The notes: a model not told the origin generated them from the letters alone. 64,000 bases of DNA from Chryseobacterium sp. KACC 21268 (GCA_028736075.1 CP117875.1:3844001-3908000), one strand, 5' to 3'. Counted from the stretch's first letter, positions 25,300 to 36,144 are shown. Numbers and translations are program-made.

Positions 25300-25479
25300 A
25301 TGGAACCAGATAAAAAACAAGAAAGCAACAACTCGTCCGAACAGAAAAAACAGACCGAGGATTTCCGAGATATTCCAGCATCATCTGACAAGCAAAACCC
25401 GCCTGACATTGATAAAGAAGATGTCGAAAAAGGTTCCAAGGTCAACAAGGACGGAAAAACAGACAACACAGAAAAATAG
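25300..25479 (+). CDS. small charged hypothetical protein (59 residues)
   Basis: An open frame of 59 codons from ATG 25300 to TAG 25477-25479, starting MEPDKKQESNNSSEQKKQTE. It is almost entirely polar and low in complexity (Lys, Glu, Asp, Asn, Ser), so likely disordered. It begins 11 bases after the DUF4230 gene, and a strong terminator follows 22 bases after its stop, both of which support real expression at the end of an operon. No family was recognised. Confidence 0.55.
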   Translation: MEPDKKQESNNSSEQKKQTEDFRDIPASSDKQNPPDIDKEDVEKGSKVNKDGKTDNTEK

Positions 25480-25501
25480 TTTTCTTTGCGAAAAATTCAA
25501 C

Positions 25502-25535
25502 AAGCCTTTCAAATTTATTTTGAAAGGCTTGTTTA
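25502..25535 (+). terminator. rho-independent terminator
   Basis: AAGCCTTTCAAA / TTTTGAAAGGCTT with a 4-base loop and downstream T-rich DNA. It closes the thioredoxin-lipoprotein, DUF4230 and small-protein unit. Confidence 0.85.
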
Positions 25536-25634
25536 TTTGATAAAATTAACATATATTTAATATTAGAAATCAGATGACATAAAATCTGGTTCAGAAGTGT
25601 TCTTTTTATTTCGTCTCATCAAAACATTACAGCT

Positions 25635-26132
25635 ATGTCTTATATTGTTGTAGGGCTTTTTCCCACTCAGCTAGAGGCTGACAAGGTCCTTTTAAAATTG
25701 GAAAACGCTGGTTACAATGACTACAATCTTTCTCATTCTCATCACGAGACTGTGCAAAATGTGGACATTGAGAAGAAAAATGGTTTTTGGAATTGGTTAT
25801 TTGATGACAATCACATCGACAAAGCCCGTTTCGAATACGCAAGTATCGACCACAACACGATTACCGTCCATCTGCAGACCGAGCAGGACGCGCACATCGT
25901 GAAGGACATCCTGGACAACAATGGCGCCGTGAATGTAGAGGAGAAAGCTCAGGACCATATGACTGAAAATTTCCCGAATCACGAATATGTGATTTCCGAA
26001 AGCCGAAATGCGAAAATCATCGCAAAAGCCCGAAACAATCTATTCTTTACCAATGACCGAAAACCACACCACCACCACGAGAAAAGAATTGCGGATGAGA
26101 TTGATGGTCTGGGAATCACTAAATTCAAATAG
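25635..26132 (+). CDS. YflT-like general stress protein, paralogue 1
   Basis: A 165-residue soluble protein with a ferredoxin-like half reminiscent of the general-stress YflT/DUF1269 group: MSYIVVGLFPTQLEADKVLLKLENAGYNDYN, then ARFEYASIDHNTITVHLQTEQDAHIVKDILDNNGAVNVEEK. The Gly-rich middle of classical YflT proteins is replaced by GFWNWLFDDNHIDK. The C-terminus has a His cluster (KPHHHHEKR). A paralogue follows at 26580. No promoter of the usual kind was clear. Family assignment is by pattern only; a stress role is inferred. Confidence 0.65.
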   Translation: MSYIVVGLFPTQLEADKVLLKLENAGYNDYNLSHSHHETVQNVDIEKKNGFWNWLFDDNHIDKARFEYASIDHNTITVHLQTEQDAHIVKDILDNNGAVNVEEKAQDHMTENFPNHEYVISESRNAKIIAKARNNLFFTNDRKPHHHHEKRIADEIDGLGITKFK

Positions 26133-26137
26133 TTAGC

Positions 26138-26175
<38 letters not shown>

Positions 26176-26184
26176 CAATTTTTT

Positions 26185-26290
26185 GGGCAGCTATTCCGTC
26201 CTCCACTCCCACTCTTTTTTGCACGACGATTGGTCTACGATATTAACATTTCGGCAAGCAAAAAAGGAGTTCCGTTCAGGCCGGGCTGCG
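26185..26290 (-). repeat. dispersed hairpin repeat R, copy 4 (inverted)
   Basis: GGGCAGCTATTCCGTCCTCC ... ACTCTTTTTTGC ... GCAAAAAAGGAGT ... CAGGCCGGGCTGCG. The inner and outer arms pair. It is inverted relative to copy 5, only 105 bases away. The 447-base gap 26133-26579 holds the GTTA tract, copies 4 and 5, and one terminator. Confidence 0.8.
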
Positions 26291-26336
26291 TAACCTCGGT
26301 GTTATAGCAACTTTTTTAAAATAAATCAAACTATGG

Positions 26337-26368
26337 AAACCTTTCGGATGAACTGGAAGGTTTTTTTT
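26337..26368 (+). terminator. probable terminator between repeats R4 and R5
   Basis: AAACCTTTC / GGAAGGTTT (one wobble) with a 9-base loop followed by eight Ts. Confidence 0.6.
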
Positions 26369-26395
26369 ATGCAGAAATGTTCAACTTGGCGAAGC

Positions 26396-26483
26396 GCGCC
26401 CCGACTTGAGCGGAAATCCTTTTTTGTGGCTGGAAAAGCCAAGGCAAAAAGATTGGGAGCGGAAGGCGGATAAAGGCGCCCAA
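26396..26483 (+). repeat. dispersed hairpin repeat R, copy 5
   Basis: GCGCCCCGACTTGAGCGGA ... AATCCTTTTTTG ... GGCAAAAAGATTGGG ... GGAAGGCGGATAAAGGCGCC. In the outer stem GGCGCC-type arms replace GCAGC/GCTGC, a paired change that keeps base pairing. It creates a false N-terminal extension of the next gene's frame. Confidence 0.8.
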
Positions 26484-26579
26484 ATCTTAAATACTGTTAA
26501 AATTTTGTCCGACAGTAGATTGTGTCATCATTTTTGTTTGGGTAAGGGAAATAAGTTTAACCACCAAAAAAATATTATT

Positions 26580-27086
26580 ATGTCTTACACGATTATCGGG
26601 ATTTTCCCAAACGAAGCAGAAAGCAGAGATGTTATCACCAAACTGGAAGAAGCAGGCTTGTACGAATATTCCCTGGCGAACGCAGAAATTGAAGCCCTGG
26701 ACAAAGTTGAAACAGTAGATACGGACAGAAAAGCAAGTTTTTTTGACTGGCTGTTTGACAGAGATGTTGTAGAGACGGACCGCTACGAATATGCAAGTAT
26801 CGACAGCAACAGAATCACGGTTTACGCTGAAACAGAGGACGATGCAAACGCTGCTAAGAAAATCCTGGACGAAAACGGCGCGATAGATGTGGAAGAAAAA
26901 ACGAGAGGATATCTTGCAGAAAAATATCCGGACAGACACAACGAATATCCAATCCCGGAATCTACAAGAGCAAGAATCATCGCAAAAGCGAAAAACGATT
27001 TGTACTTCACAGATGACCGTGGAACGGCTTACAGACCGGAAAAAGGAATGTCAGACGAGATGGATTCTCAAGGCAGAAAAGACTAA
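26580..27086 (+). CDS. YflT-like general stress protein, paralogue 2
   Basis: A 168-residue paralogue of the 25635 gene: MSYTIIGIFPNEAESRDVITKLEEAGLYEYS, SFFDWLFDRDVVETDRYEYASIDSNRITVYAETEDDANAAKKILDENGAIDVEEK, and IPESTRARIIAKAKNDLYFTDDRG match their counterparts block by block. The C-terminal His cluster of paralogue 1 is absent. The frame is open upstream to 26406, but those 58 codons come from repeat R5, and MSYTIIG aligns with the paralogue's start, so ATG 26580 is used. It has a strong terminator behind it. Acidic and soluble; a stress role is inferred. Confidence 0.68.
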   Translation: MSYTIIGIFPNEAESRDVITKLEEAGLYEYSLANAEIEALDKVETVDTDRKASFFDWLFDRDVVETDRYEYASIDSNRITVYAETEDDANAAKKILDENGAIDVEEKTRGYLAEKYPDRHNEYPIPESTRARIIAKAKNDLYFTDDRGTAYRPEKGMSDEMDSQGRKD

Positions 27087-27117
27087 CTGAATGAATTTTA
27101 ATTTTATATTTTACTGA

Positions 27118-27154
27118 ATGAGAGCCGAATTAATTTCGGCTCTCATTTTTTTTT
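27118..27154. terminator. bidirectional terminator between stress gene and leuB
   Basis: ATGAGAGCCGAA-ttaa-TTTCGGCTCTCAT followed by nine Ts. It lies between converging genes and abuts the leuB stop codon. Confidence 0.9.
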
Positions 27155-28274
27155 AAACAATTGTGGATTTTCCTAATTGAACATTTTCGTGATTATAATA
27201 AGACCTTTCCGAAAAACGAATGTAATCTGCGATGAAATCTCCTACTTCACTGGTCGAGTAATTGATATCTGGATTCAGGTCAATCGTCACATATCTGCTT
27301 TCGATGGCATTTTCCACGCTTTCTCTTAATTTATTCGCTGCTTGTGTCAGTTCCAAATGGTCGAGCATCATTGCGGCACTTAGGATGGAAGCGATTGGAT
27401 TGGCAATTCCTTTTCCTTTCGCTTGAGGATAAGAACCGTGGATAGGTTCGAAAAGAGCGTTGTCCTTCCCAATTGATGCGGAAGGCAATAAACCGATGGA
27501 ACCGCCAATCACGCTGGCTTCGTCGGAAATGATATCGCCAAACATATTTTCTGTCAGAATAACATCGAACTGTTTTGGATTCAGAATCATCTGCATTGCA
27601 GCGTTATCTACGAACATAAAATCCACTTTGACATCTGGATATTCCAAAGTAATTTCTTTCACGATTTTTCTCCAAAGTCTGGATGTGTCTAGAACGTTGG
27701 CTTTGTCAATCAAGGTTAGTTTTTTCTTTCTTTTCTGAGCGTCTTGAAAAGCTAAATGTGCAATTCCTATAATTTCTTCTTTGGAATATTTGCAAACATC
27801 GTAAGCGTAATCACCGTTTTCCTCAGTAAATTTTTCTCCAAAGTAAATCCCGCTAATCAACTCCCGATAGATTTGAATATCCGTTCCTTCGACGATTTCT
27901 CTTTTCAAAGGACTTTTTTTGATTAATGAAGCGTAAGTTTTGATTGGCCTAATGTTGGCGAATAATCCCAATTCTTTTCTTAATTTCAACAAACCTTGTT
28001 CTGGACGAACTTTCGCGTCAGGATTGTTATCAAAAGCCGGGTCGCCGATTGCGCCAAATAGAACAGCATCGGAGTTTTTGCATAATTCCAAAGTTTCGTC
28101 TGGCAAAGGATTTCCTGTTTGATAAATCGCTTCAGCGCCCATCACGCCATAATCGAATTGGAAATTGTATTGATAGGCTTCACCAATTACTTTCAAGACT
28201 TTCACACTTTCGTTGGTCACTTCCGGACCGATGCCATCGCCTGGCAAAACTGCTATTTTATAATTCTTGCTCAT
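27153..28274 (-). CDS. leuB: 3-isopropylmalate dehydrogenase
   Basis: Third enzyme of leucine synthesis, oxidising 3-isopropylmalate with NAD+. The 373-residue protein starts [37 protein letters not shown], the Tyr in [60 protein letters not shown] and [19 protein letters not shown] are the metal, substrate and cofactor blocks. The frame opens eight codons earlier at 28298, but ATG 28274 begins at the family N-terminus and overlaps leuD by 17 bases, which implies translational coupling. It is the last gene of the leuACDB operon and ends in a bidirectional terminator. Confidence 0.96.
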   Translation of the reverse strand: MSKNYKIAVLPGDGIGPEVTNESVKVLKVIGEAYQYNFQFDYGVMGAEAIYQTGNPLPDETLELCKNSDAVLFGAIGDPAFDNNPDAKVRPEQGLLKLRKELGLFANIRPIKTYASLIKKSPLKREIVEGTDIQIYRELISGIYFGEKFTEENGDYAYDVCKYSKEEIIGIAHLAFQDAQKRKKKLTLIDKANVLDTSRLWRKIVKEITLEYPDVKVDFMFVDNAAMQMILNPKQFDVILTENMFGDIISDEASVIGGSIGLLPSASIGKDNALFEPIHGSYPQAKGKGIANPIASILSAAMMLDHLELTQAANKLRESVENAIESRYVTIDLNPDINYSTSEVGDFIADYIRFSERSYYNHENVQLGKSTIV

Positions 28275-28863
28275 ATACTTTCTGTGTTTTTTGTTCAAAT
28301 TTCTGAATCGCTTCTTTTTTACTCGTTAAAAAATCAATATCGTCGTAGCCGTTTATCAGGCATATTTTTTTGTAAGAATCCAACTCGAAACTTTCTGTTT
28401 TGTAATTGAATGAAATTGTCTGTTTTTCGACATCAACCGTAATTTGAGTTGAAGGATTTTGCGTAATAGTTTCCATTAAATTTTTAAGATAATCCTCAGA
28501 AACTTTCACTGGAAGAAGTCCATTATTAAGTGCATTACCTTTAAAAATATCAGCAAAATAACTTGACACCACCACTTTGAATCCATAATCTGTCAACGAC
28601 CAAGCCGCGTGCTCTCTACTGCTTCCGCATCCGAAGTTATTTCCTGCAACCAGAATTTCGCCGGAATATTTAGGATTATTTAAAACAAAATCTGGATTGG
28701 GTTCATTCGTGTGAACATTATACCGCCAATCTCTGAAAAGATTTTCACCGAAACCTTCTTTGCTGATACTTTTGAGGAAACGCGCCGGAATAATCTGGTC
28801 GGTATCTATATTTTCGCTCGGCAACGGAACGGCCTGAGATTTTATTAAAACTAATTTTTGCAT
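28258..28863 (-). CDS. leuD: 3-isopropylmalate dehydratase small subunit
   Basis: Swivelling-domain subunit that pairs with LeuC to isomerise 2- to 3-isopropylmalate. The 201 residues include [34 protein letters not shown] (here [16 protein letters not shown]), the family signature, and [20 protein letters not shown]. Length is typical. It overlaps leuB by 17 bases and follows leuC after 49 bases of AT-rich DNA containing the TTCAAGATTTAAAATTC word. Confidence 0.96.
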   Translation of the reverse strand: MQKLVLIKSQAVPLPSENIDTDQIIPARFLKSISKEGFGENLFRDWRYNVHTNEPNPDFVLNNPKYSGEILVAGNNFGCGSSREHAAWSLTDYGFKVVVSSYFADIFKGNALNNGLLPVKVSEDYLKNLMETITQNPSTQITVDVEKQTISFNYKTESFELDSYKKICLINGYDDIDFLTSKKEAIQKFEQKTQKVYEQEL

Positions 28864-28912
28864 ACGTTTAATTCAAGATTTAAAATTCAATGTTTTAAAT
28901 TCTAGTGTTTAA

Positions 28913-30298
28913 TTAATTCAGATTTTCAAAAGCAGGGATTCTACCTTCCACAGCAACTTTAGCCGCGGTTAACGGACTTGCCAAAAGTGTTCTTGCGCCT
29001 TGACCTTGTCGGCCTTCGAAGTTTCTGTTGGACGTGGAAACGCAATATTCGCCTTCGGGGATTTTATCATCATTCATTGCGAGACAAGCGGAGCATCCAG
29101 GCTGGCGGATTTGAAAACCTGCATCGTTAAAGACTTTATCCAAACCTTCCTCATAGATTTGTTTCGCGACTTTTTGTGAACCCGGAACCAGCCAAGCCAC
29201 AATATTTTCAGCTTTTTGCTTTCCTTTGACATAAGTTGCAGCAGAACGGAAATCCTCAATCCTTGCGTTGGTGCAACTTCCGATGAACACATAATTTACT
29301 TTGATGTCTGACGTTGATTGTCCTGCATCAAGTCCCATATATTTCAAAGCTTTTTCCTCGGATTCGTTTTGAGCTGTCGGAATTTTAGAATCGATGGAAA
29401 TTCCCATTCCAGGGTTTGTTCCGTAAGTTATCATTGGACGAATATCTTCCGCTAAGAATTCAAATTCCTTATCGAAAACAGCGTCGGAATCGGATTTTAA
29501 GGTTTTCCAATATTCGACTTTTTCAGTCCATTCTTCTCCTTTTGGTGCGAAAGTTTTATCTTTTAAATAATTGAAAGTAGTTTCGTCTGGCGCAATCATT
29601 CCGCCTCGTGCTCCCATTTCGATGCTCATATTACAAACTGTCATTCTACCTTCCATCGACATTTCTTCGAAGACATTTCCTGCATATTCACAGAAATATC
29701 CCGTTCCGGAATCTGTGCCGACTTTCGAAATAATATAGAGAATCACATCTTTGGGCTGAACATCTTTATTCAGTTTTCCATTTACAGAAACCCGCATCGA
29801 CTTTGGTTTGTTCATCAATAAACACTGACTTGCAAAAACCTGTGCGACTTGACTTGTTCCGATTCCAAAAGCAATGGCACCAAAAGCGCCGTGTGTTGAA
29901 GTATGACTGTCGCCACAAACAATGCTCATTCCAGGTTGTGTGATTCCCAATTCCGGTGCGATGATGTGAACGATTCCCTGATATTGATGACCAAGTCCGT
30001 ACAACTCGATGTTATTTTTTTCGCAATTTTCTGTCAATTGCTGAACCTGCGTTCTCGATAATTCGTCTCTGATGGGTAATTCCTGTCCCAAAGTCGGAAC
30101 GTTGTGGTCGGCAGTCGCCACAATCTGATTCGGACGAAAAACTTCCAAACCTCTTGCTTCCAATTCCGCAAAAGCCTGTGGACTCGTCACTTCGTGAATC
30201 AAATGTTTGTCGATATAAATCACCTGAGGTCCATCTGGAACGGTTTCTACAACGTGTGCATCCCAAACTTTATCAAATAGTGTTTTTCTTTGGCTCAT
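28913..30298 (-). CDS. leuC: 3-isopropylmalate dehydratase large subunit
   Basis: Aconitase-type subunit carrying a [4Fe-4S] cluster. The 461 residues include [33 protein letters not shown] (first cluster Cys region), and [17 protein letters not shown] and [12 protein letters not shown], with the other cluster cysteines. [19 protein letters not shown] is the substrate domain. It starts four bases after the leuA stop on the same strand, so the two are tightly coupled. Length and motifs are complete. Confidence 0.97.
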   Translation of the reverse strand: MSQRKTLFDKVWDAHVVETVPDGPQVIYIDKHLIHEVTSPQAFAELEARGLEVFRPNQIVATADHNVPTLGQELPIRDELSRTQVQQLTENCEKNNIELYGLGHQYQGIVHIIAPELGITQPGMSIVCGDSHTSTHGAFGAIAFGIGTSQVAQVFASQCLLMNKPKSMRVSVNGKLNKDVQPKDVILYIISKVGTDSGTGYFCEYAGNVFEEMSMEGRMTVCNMSIEMGARGGMIAPDETTFNYLKDKTFAPKGEEWTEKVEYWKTLKSDSDAVFDKEFEFLAEDIRPMITYGTNPGMGISIDSKIPTAQNESEEKALKYMGLDAGQSTSDIKVNYVFIGSCTNARIEDFRSAATYVKGKQKAENIVAWLVPGSQKVAKQIYEEGLDKVFNDAGFQIRQPGCSACLAMNDDKIPEGEYCVSTSNRNFEGRQGQGARTLLASPLTAAKVAVEGRIPAFENLN

Positions 30299-30301
30299 TT
30301 T

Positions 30302-31465
30302 CTATCCAATTTTTTGATTAAATGATTTCATCATAAAGCTTAAATCATCATTATTAACTTCTTTTTTGGTATCAGCGATTTTCAAAAACTCTTGATACAA
30401 AAAGTCCAATTCCACTTTTGTCACATCAAAGCCGATATTTTTGAATCGATAGGCCAAAGCAGAACGTCCACTTCTTGCGGTCAAAACAATGGAAGACTCA
30501 TTGATTCCGACTTCTCTAGGGTCGATGATTTCGTAGGTTTCTCTATTTTTGATAACGCCATCCTGATGAATTCCGGAACTGTGTGCAAATGCATTCGCAC
30601 CAACGATTGCCTTGTTTGGTTGAACCGGCATTCCCATCATTTCTGAAACCAAACAACTCATCTCGTTCAGCATTTTGGAGTTGATATCGGTGAAGAAATT
30701 AAGGTCAGGATGTTGTTTTATAATCATCACGACTTCTTCCAAAGCCGTATTTCCGGCACGTTCGCCAAGTCCGTTAATCGTACATTCGATTTGTCTGGCA
30801 CCGTTGATGATTCCTGAAATTGAATTTGCTGTTGCCATTCCAAGGTCATTGTGACAGTGGCAAGACAAGATTGCTTTGTCAATATCTTTTACATTTTCTC
30901 TCAGATATTTTATTTTTCGGCCGTATTCTTCGGGCAGACAATAACCAGTTGTGTCAGGAATATTAAGAACCGTTGCGCCGGCTTTAATTACTTCTTCACA
31001 GACTTTAGCAAGGAAATCATTATCAGTTCTTCCTGCATCTTCAGCATAGAACTCAACATCATCTACAAAATTCTTTGCATATTTCACCGCTTCGATTGCA
31101 CGTTCCAAAACCTGCTCTCTCGTAGAATTGAATTTGAATCTAATATGAGAATCAGATGTCCCAATTCCGGTGTGGATTCTTGGTCTTTTCGCATGTTTTA
31201 GAGCTTCTGCAGCGACTTCAATATCTTTTTTGTTGGCTCTCGTCAATCCGCAAACTTTCGCATATTTTACGATTTTTGAAATCTCCTGTACAGACTGGAA
31301 ATCACCTGGACTTGAAATTGGAAAACCAGCTTCGATAATATCAACACCAAGAAAATCGAGTTTCTCGGCGATGATTATTTTTTGTTCTGTATTGAGTTTA
31401 CATCCGGGAACCTGCTCACCATCTCTCAACGTCGTATCAAAAATTTCAATTTTTTCCGGATTCAT
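30302..31465 (-). CDS. leuA: 2-isopropylmalate synthase, short form without regulatory domain
   Basis: First committed enzyme of leucine synthesis, condensing acetyl-CoA with 2-oxoisovalerate. [19 protein letters not shown] (HMGL-like TIM barrel start), [47 protein letters not shown] (metal His pair) and [18 protein letters not shown] are present, and [16 protein letters not shown] continues into the linker subdomain. At 387 residues it lacks the C-terminal about 120-residue leucine-binding domain of classical LeuA (about 510), so leucine feedback through that domain is not expected. Homocitrate or citramalate synthase is possible by family, but the operon with leuCDB settles the role. A -7 box lies at 31495-31502. 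Confidence 0.95.
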   Translation of the reverse strand: MNPEKIEIFDTTLRDGEQVPGCKLNTEQKIIIAEKLDFLGVDIIEAGFPISSPGDFQSVQEISKIVKYAKVCGLTRANKKDIEVAAEALKHAKRPRIHTGIGTSDSHIRFKFNSTREQVLERAIEAVKYAKNFVDDVEFYAEDAGRTDNDFLAKVCEEVIKAGATVLNIPDTTGYCLPEEYGRKIKYLRENVKDIDKAILSCHCHNDLGMATANSISGIINGARQIECTINGLGERAGNTALEEVVMIIKQHPDLNFFTDINSKMLNEMSCLVSEMMGMPVQPNKAIVGANAFAHSSGIHQDGVIKNRETYEIIDPREVGINESSIVLTARSGRSALAYRFKNIGFDVTKVELDFLYQEFLKIADTKKEVNNDDLSFMMKSFNQKIG

Positions 31466-31494
31466 AATAAAGTTTTTTACCTAATTTTGATATT

Positions 31495-31502
31495 CAAAAG
31501 TA
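31495..31502 (-). promoter_or_regulatory. Bacteroidetes-type -7 box for the leu operon
   Basis: The minus strand reads TACTTTTG, 29 bases before the leuA start. The implied leader is about 25 bases, too short for an attenuator or T-box. Confidence 0.6.
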
Positions 31503-31614
31503 GAATTTGATTTATGATATCTGATTGAGACTTTCCAAAAAATACAATATTCAATTCCTTTAAAATAATCTACAAAAGGTTAATTATCAATTATTTATAT
31601 ATTTTAAATTTACA

Positions 31615-33150
31615 ATGTCAGAATTACAGAAAGATTTTTTATTTGTTCTAATAAAGTCACTTTCGACGTCGGAAAAGCGACAATTTAAGTTGTACGTGAA
31701 CCGACTTGGAATTAACGTCGATGCAAAATTTCTGTTACTTTTTTCTGAATTGGACAAAATGAAAGAATATAGTGAGGAAGTTATTATTGATAAAAAAATA
31801 TCATCGAAGCAACAACTTTCCAATCTGAAAGCGCATCTGTATAAACAAATCCTGGTAAGTCTGAGACTGAATCCCAGTCTTCAAAACAGCAGAATCCAAT
31901 TGCGGGAACAGCTTGATTTTGCGACTATTCTTTATCAAAAAGGTCTTTACAAACAAGCTTTGAAAATCCTTGACAAAGCCAAACAATCTGCATTGGATTT
32001 AGATGAAAAAAGTATCGCCTCCGAAATCATTGAACTTGAAAAAGTGATTGAATCTCAATTCATTACAAGAAGTATCGATGGACGAGCAGACGAATTGATT
32101 TTGCAATCGACCGAAATCAATAAACAAAACAGTTACGCCACTCAACTTTCCAATCTTTCTTTGAAATTGTATAGCGAAATGTTGACACACGGTTACATCA
32201 AAAATGACGAAGACCGTGAGAAAATCTTGGATTTATTCGATAAAAAAGTCAAAAAAATTGACCTTAACAAACTTAATTTTACGGAGAAACTTTGGTATTT
32301 CAAAGCGCACGTTTGGAAAAATCAGCTTTTGCAGGATTACAAATACACTTTGAAATACGCCTATCAATGGGTAGAATTGTTTCACGACAATCCTGAAATG
32401 ATAAAAAATCATCCGGTTTGGTACATCAAAGGAAATACTTATTTGTTCAAAATTTTGTTTCTGTATGGCAATATTAAAAGGATTGAAGAAAGTTTTGACA
32501 AGTTCAGTCGCGTTGTAAAATCGGACACTTTCATTCATAATGAGAATTCGCAGTCGTTGATTTTCCTTAATTATTATAACACCAAAATGAATCTTTATTT
32601 TATCAAAGGAGATTTTTTTGGTGGCACAAAGATGATTCCCGAATTGGAATTAAAAATGGAAAAACATCGGGACAAAATAGATGAACATCATTTTCTCATT
32701 CTTTTTTTGAAAATCGCATCGATGTATTTTGGTAGTAAACAATATCAAAACACCATCAAATACGGTTTAAAAATCATTAATTCAAAAGGAAATATTCAGG
32801 AGGATTTGCTTTTCCACACGAGGATTTTGATTCTGATGGCGAAGTTCGAAGCTGGTTTTGATGACGATTATGATGACTTCGTAAAGAGCACAATCAAGTT
32901 TGTGAAAAAGATGAAAAATCCAGGCGATTTGCATTTCAAAATCGTCGATTTCTTTAAGAAAATAAATGACCAAAATTCCAATGCGCAACTTTCAACTTTC
33001 AAGGAATTCGAAAAACATCTTCAGGAATCAGAAAAAAACCGATACGACAAAAGAACGCTCGTCTATATCGACATCCACGGCTGGGTAAAATCTAAAGTCA
33101 GAAATGTGGACGTCATCGAGATTATAAAAGAGAAAGTTAAGCTAAAATAA
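31615..33150 (+). CDS. helical-repeat (TPR-like) hypothetical protein
   Basis: A 511-residue soluble, mainly alpha-helical protein that I can only describe: it opens [32 protein letters not shown] and continues with TPR-like helix pairs, such as [43 protein letters not shown] and [41 protein letters not shown]. It has no signal peptide, no transmembrane segment and no enzyme motif. It is divergent from leuA and stands before thrS with its own reading start at ATG 31615. Proteins of this size and shape recur in Flavobacteriia, but no role is known to me. Confidence 0.7.
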   Translation: MSELQKDFLFVLIKSLSTSEKRQFKLYVNRLGINVDAKFLLLFSELDKMKEYSEEVIIDKKISSKQQLSNLKAHLYKQILVSLRLNPSLQNSRIQLREQLDFATILYQKGLYKQALKILDKAKQSALDLDEKSIASEIIELEKVIESQFITRSIDGRADELILQSTEINKQNSYATQLSNLSLKLYSEMLTHGYIKNDEDREKILDLFDKKVKKIDLNKLNFTEKLWYFKAHVWKNQLLQDYKYTLKYAYQWVELFHDNPEMIKNHPVWYIKGNTYLFKILFLYGNIKRIEESFDKFSRVVKSDTFIHNENSQSLIFLNYYNTKMNLYFIKGDFFGGTKMIPELELKMEKHRDKIDEHHFLILFLKIASMYFGSKQYQNTIKYGLKIINSKGNIQEDLLFHTRILILMAKFEAGFDDDYDDFVKSTIKFVKKMKNPGDLHFKIVDFFKKINDQNSNAQLSTFKEFEKHLQESEKNRYDKRTLVYIDIHGWVKSKVRNVDVIEIIKEKVKLK

Positions 33151-33176
33151 ATCCGGTTTTTTCTCTAAAAAATCAC

Positions 33177-33185
33177 TATTTTTGC
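33177..33185 (+). promoter_or_regulatory. Bacteroidetes-type -7 box for thrS-infC
   Basis: TATTTTTGC is a perfect match to TAnnTTTGC, 21 bases before ATG 33207. Confidence 0.7.
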
Positions 33186-33206
33186 ATCCTAAAAATTTCA
33201 GTCATA

Positions 33207-35150
33207 ATGCTAAAAATTACTCTTCCTGATGGCAGCATCAGAGAATATGAAGGAGCAGTTACTCCACTACAAGTTGCACAAAGTATCAGTGACGGTTTGG
33301 CAAGAAACACCATTTCTGCCGTCGTAAACGGAAAACAGACAGAAGTAGACACCACGATAACGGAGGATTCTACAGTGCAGCTACTGACGTGGAATGACGA
33401 TATGGGAAAAAAAGCATTCTGGCATTCGTCCGCTCACCTGCTGGCTCAGGCTATTATGGAATTTTATCCAGAAGCTAAGCTGACAATCGGGCCTGCAATT
33501 GCTAATGGATTCTATTATGATGTAGATTTCGGTGGAGAACCTTTGTCTGAAAAAGATTTCGAAAAGTTGGAAAAGAAAATCTTAGAAAATGCTAAGAAAA
33601 ATTCGACTTTCAACCTTCGTGAAGTTTCCAAAGCTGACGCATTGAAGGAATATGCAGACAATCCTTTCAAAACTGAATTGATTGAAAATCTGCCTGATGG
33701 CGAAATCACTTTCGTGACACACGATAACTTTACAGACCTTTGTAGAGGTGGACACATCCCATCAACAGGAATCGTAAAAGCTGTAAAAATATTGAACGCA
33801 GCTGGCGCTTACTGGAGAGGTGACGAGAAAAATCCACAGCTGACAAGAGTTTACGGCGTTTCTTTCCCTAAACAAAAAGAGCTGACAGAATATCTTGAAA
33901 GACTTGAAGAAGCAAAAAGAAGAGACCACAGAAAACTAGGTAAAGAATTGGGGATTTTTGCATTCTCAGAAAAAGTTGGTGCCGGACTTCCACTTTGGTT
34001 GCCAAAAGGTGCTGCGCTTAGAAAAAAATTAGAAGAATTCCTTTCCAAAGCTCAGAAAAAACAAGGTTACGAATTCGTAATTTCTCCGCACATTGGAGCT
34101 AAAGAATTATATATCACTTCAGGACATTGGGAAAAATATGGCGAGGACAGTTTCCAGCCAATCAAAACACCGAATGAAGGGGAAGAATTTTTATTAAAAC
34201 CAATGAACTGCCCGCACCACTGCGAGATTTACAAAGCGCAACAATGGTCTTACAAAGATTTGCCGAAGCGTTATGCAGAATTCGGGACAGTTTACAGATA
34301 TGAGCAATCTGGAGAATTACACGGTTTGACGAGAGTTCGTGGATTTACTCAAGATGATGCGCACCTTTTCTGTACACCAGACCAATTGTTACAGGAATTC
34401 GAAAAAGTGATTGACCTTGTCCTTTATGTTTTCGGTTCGCTTGGATTTGCTGATTTTACAGCTCAAATTTCATTAAGAGACAAAGAAAACAGAGAAAAAT
34501 ACATCGGTTCCGATGAGAACTGGGAGAAGGCAGAAAACGCCATCGTAACCGCTGCAAAAGCAAAAGGCTTGAAAACTGTAACCGAATATGGCGAAGCGGC
34601 TTTCTATGGTCCGAAGCTTGACTTTATGGTAAAAGATGCGTTGGGAAGAAGCTGGCAGTTGGGAACAATCCAGGTAGATTACAATTTACCGGAGAGATTT
34701 GACCTTTGGTACAACGGAAGCGACAACGAGAAGCACAGACCTGTGATGATTCACAGAGCGCCGTTTGGTTCTATGGAGCGATTCATTGCGATATTGATTG
34801 AAAATACAGCGGGCGATTTCCCACTTTGGTTGAGTCCGGAACAGTTTACTATTTTGCCAATCAGTGAAAAATATTCAGATTATGCAAAAAAAGTTTCAGA
34901 ATCATTGGAAATTCACGATATTTGCGGATTGATAGACGACAGAAACGAAAAAACGGGTAAGAAAATCCGTGATGCCGAATTGAAAAAGTTACCATTTATG
35001 CTTATTGTAGGTGAGAACGAAGAAAACAACGGCACAATTTCTGTAAGAAGAAGAGGCGAAGGCGATTTGGGAGAAATGAAAGTAGAAGACTTCATCTCTT
35101 ATTTCAAAGAGCAGGCAAAACCGGCATTTGAATTGGGAGCAAACCAATAA
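33207..35150 (+). CDS. thrS: threonine--tRNA ligase
   Basis: Class II aminoacyl-tRNA synthetase charging tRNA-Thr. The 647-residue protein has an N-terminal TGS domain ([28 protein letters not shown]), the editing domain with [24 protein letters not shown] (HxxxH) and [12 protein letters not shown], the catalytic core with [11 protein letters not shown] (zinc Cys/His), [27 protein letters not shown] (motif 2) and [17 protein letters not shown] (motif 3), and the anticodon-binding domain ([21 protein letters not shown]). All key residues are present. It is followed by infC, rpmI and rplT, the widely conserved translation cluster. Confidence 0.97.
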   Translation: MLKITLPDGSIREYEGAVTPLQVAQSISDGLARNTISAVVNGKQTEVDTTITEDSTVQLLTWNDDMGKKAFWHSSAHLLAQAIMEFYPEAKLTIGPAIANGFYYDVDFGGEPLSEKDFEKLEKKILENAKKNSTFNLREVSKADALKEYADNPFKTELIENLPDGEITFVTHDNFTDLCRGGHIPSTGIVKAVKILNAAGAYWRGDEKNPQLTRVYGVSFPKQKELTEYLERLEEAKRRDHRKLGKELGIFAFSEKVGAGLPLWLPKGAALRKKLEEFLSKAQKKQGYEFVISPHIGAKELYITSGHWEKYGEDSFQPIKTPNEGEEFLLKPMNCPHHCEIYKAQQWSYKDLPKRYAEFGTVYRYEQSGELHGLTRVRGFTQDDAHLFCTPDQLLQEFEKVIDLVLYVFGSLGFADFTAQISLRDKENREKYIGSDENWEKAENAIVTAAKAKGLKTVTEYGEAAFYGPKLDFMVKDALGRSWQLGTIQVDYNLPERFDLWYNGSDNEKHRPVMIHRAPFGSMERFIAILIENTAGDFPLWLSPEQFTILPISEKYSDYAKKVSESLEIHDICGLIDDRNEKTGKKIRDAELKKLPFMLIVGENEENNGTISVRRRGEGDLGEMKVEDFISYFKEQAKPAFELGANQ

Positions 35151-35186
35151 GCTGACAACAAATTATTAATTTTAAAATTTAAAACC

Positions 35187-35750
35187 ATAGCACTAAAAAG
35201 AAACAACAGCAGAGGCCCGATGAGACGTCCAGTCCAAGAAGACCTCCATCAAATCAACGGAAAAATTCGTGCAAACGAAGTACGTCTTGTTGGTGACAAC
35301 GTAGAACCAGGCGTTTATCCGTTATCAAAAGCTTTAGAAATTGCAAGAGAGCAAGAGCTTGACCTTGTGGTAATTTCTGACAAAGCTGAGCCTTACATTT
35401 CTCGTATCCTTGATTATAAAAAATTCTTGTACGAGCAAAAGAAAAAAACCAAGGAGCTAAAAGCGAAGCAGATAAAAGTAGTTGTAAAAGAAATCAGATT
35501 TGGTCCTCAGACCGATGACCACGATTATGACTTCAAGAAAAAGCACGCTGAGAAATTCTTGGAAGAAGGTTCAAAACTGAAAACCTATGTTTTCTTCAAA
35601 GGTCGTTCTATCATCTTCAAAGACCAAGGAGAGATCCTTCTTTTGAAACTTGCCCAGGATTTGGAGCACGTGGGGAAAGTAGACCAGCTTCCTAAGCTTG
35701 AAGGAAAAAGAATGATCATGATGATGAGCCCTAAAAAGCCTGCTAAATAA
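35187..35750 (+). CDS. infC: translation initiation factor IF-3, probable non-AUG start
   Basis: IF-3 prevents premature subunit joining and rejects wrong start codons. [24 protein letters not shown] is the N-domain start, [25 protein letters not shown] the linker, and [39 protein letters not shown] the C-domain; [13 protein letters not shown] is the end. The first in-frame ATG is 35220 (176 residues), but the frame continues upstream with basic, family-like codons ([11 protein letters not shown]) to an ATA at 35187, and an ATT lies at 35169. infC normally begins at AUU, AUC or AUA, which lets IF-3 repress its own synthesis, so 35187 is proposed. thrS precedes it by 36 bases. Confidence 0.9.
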   Translation: MALKRNNSRGPMRRPVQEDLHQINGKIRANEVRLVGDNVEPGVYPLSKALEIAREQELDLVVISDKAEPYISRILDYKKFLYEQKKKTKELKAKQIKVVVKEIRFGPQTDDHDYDFKKKHAEKFLEEGSKLKTYVFFKGRSIIFKDQGEILLLKLAQDLEHVGKVDQLPKLEGKRMIMMMSPKKPAK

Positions 35751-35776
35751 TATTGATACCATTCAATTGATATATA

Positions 35777-35805
35777 AAACCTCAAATTAGTTTTTGAGGT
35801 TTTTT
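35777..35805 (+). terminator. rho-independent terminator after infC
   Basis: AACCTCAAA-ttag-TTTTTGAGGTT with a T-run. It separates infC from rpmI, which has its own -7 box. Confidence 0.8.
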
Positions 35806-35865
35806 GCATTTTGAATTAATAAAATCAAACACAGATTTTACCGCCACAGTTTCAGAATTTTTTTG

Positions 35866-35874
35866 TAATTTTGC
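35866..35874 (+). promoter_or_regulatory. Bacteroidetes-type -7 box for rpmI-rplT
   Basis: TAATTTTGC matches TAnnTTTGC, 73 bases before ATG 35947. The long implied leader could hold regulation. Confidence 0.6.
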
Positions 35875-35946
35875 AAACTATTATTAGTGGAGATATTCAT
35901 TAATAATAAAAATAGATATTGATAACAAAACATAAAAAGCAAAACA

Positions 35947-36144
35947 ATGCCAAAATTAAAAACGAAATCAGGTGCTAAAAAGCGTTTTGCTCTTACCGGA
36001 ACCGGAAAGATCAAAAGAAAAGGTGCTTTCAAAAGCCACATCTTGACAAAGAAAGAAACTAAGCAAAAGAGAAATCTAACGCAAACTTCTTACGTTGCAG
36101 AAGTGGACAAGAAAAGTGTACTACGTCAATTAGCGTTAAAGTAG
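35947..36144 (+). CDS. rpmI: 50S ribosomal protein L35
   Basis: A 65-residue, strongly basic ribosomal protein. [44 protein letters not shown] is the L35 signature almost throughout, ending ...SVLRQLALK. Length is standard. It is followed by rplT after 118 bases. Confidence 0.97.
   Translation: MPKLKTKSGAKKRFALTGTGKIKRKGAFKSHILTKKETKQKRNLTQTSYVAEVDKKSVLRQLALK

Noticed and set aside
26406-26579. N-terminal extension of the second YflT-like gene
   Set aside because: The extra 58 codons are repeat R copy 5; the paralogue begins at MSY.
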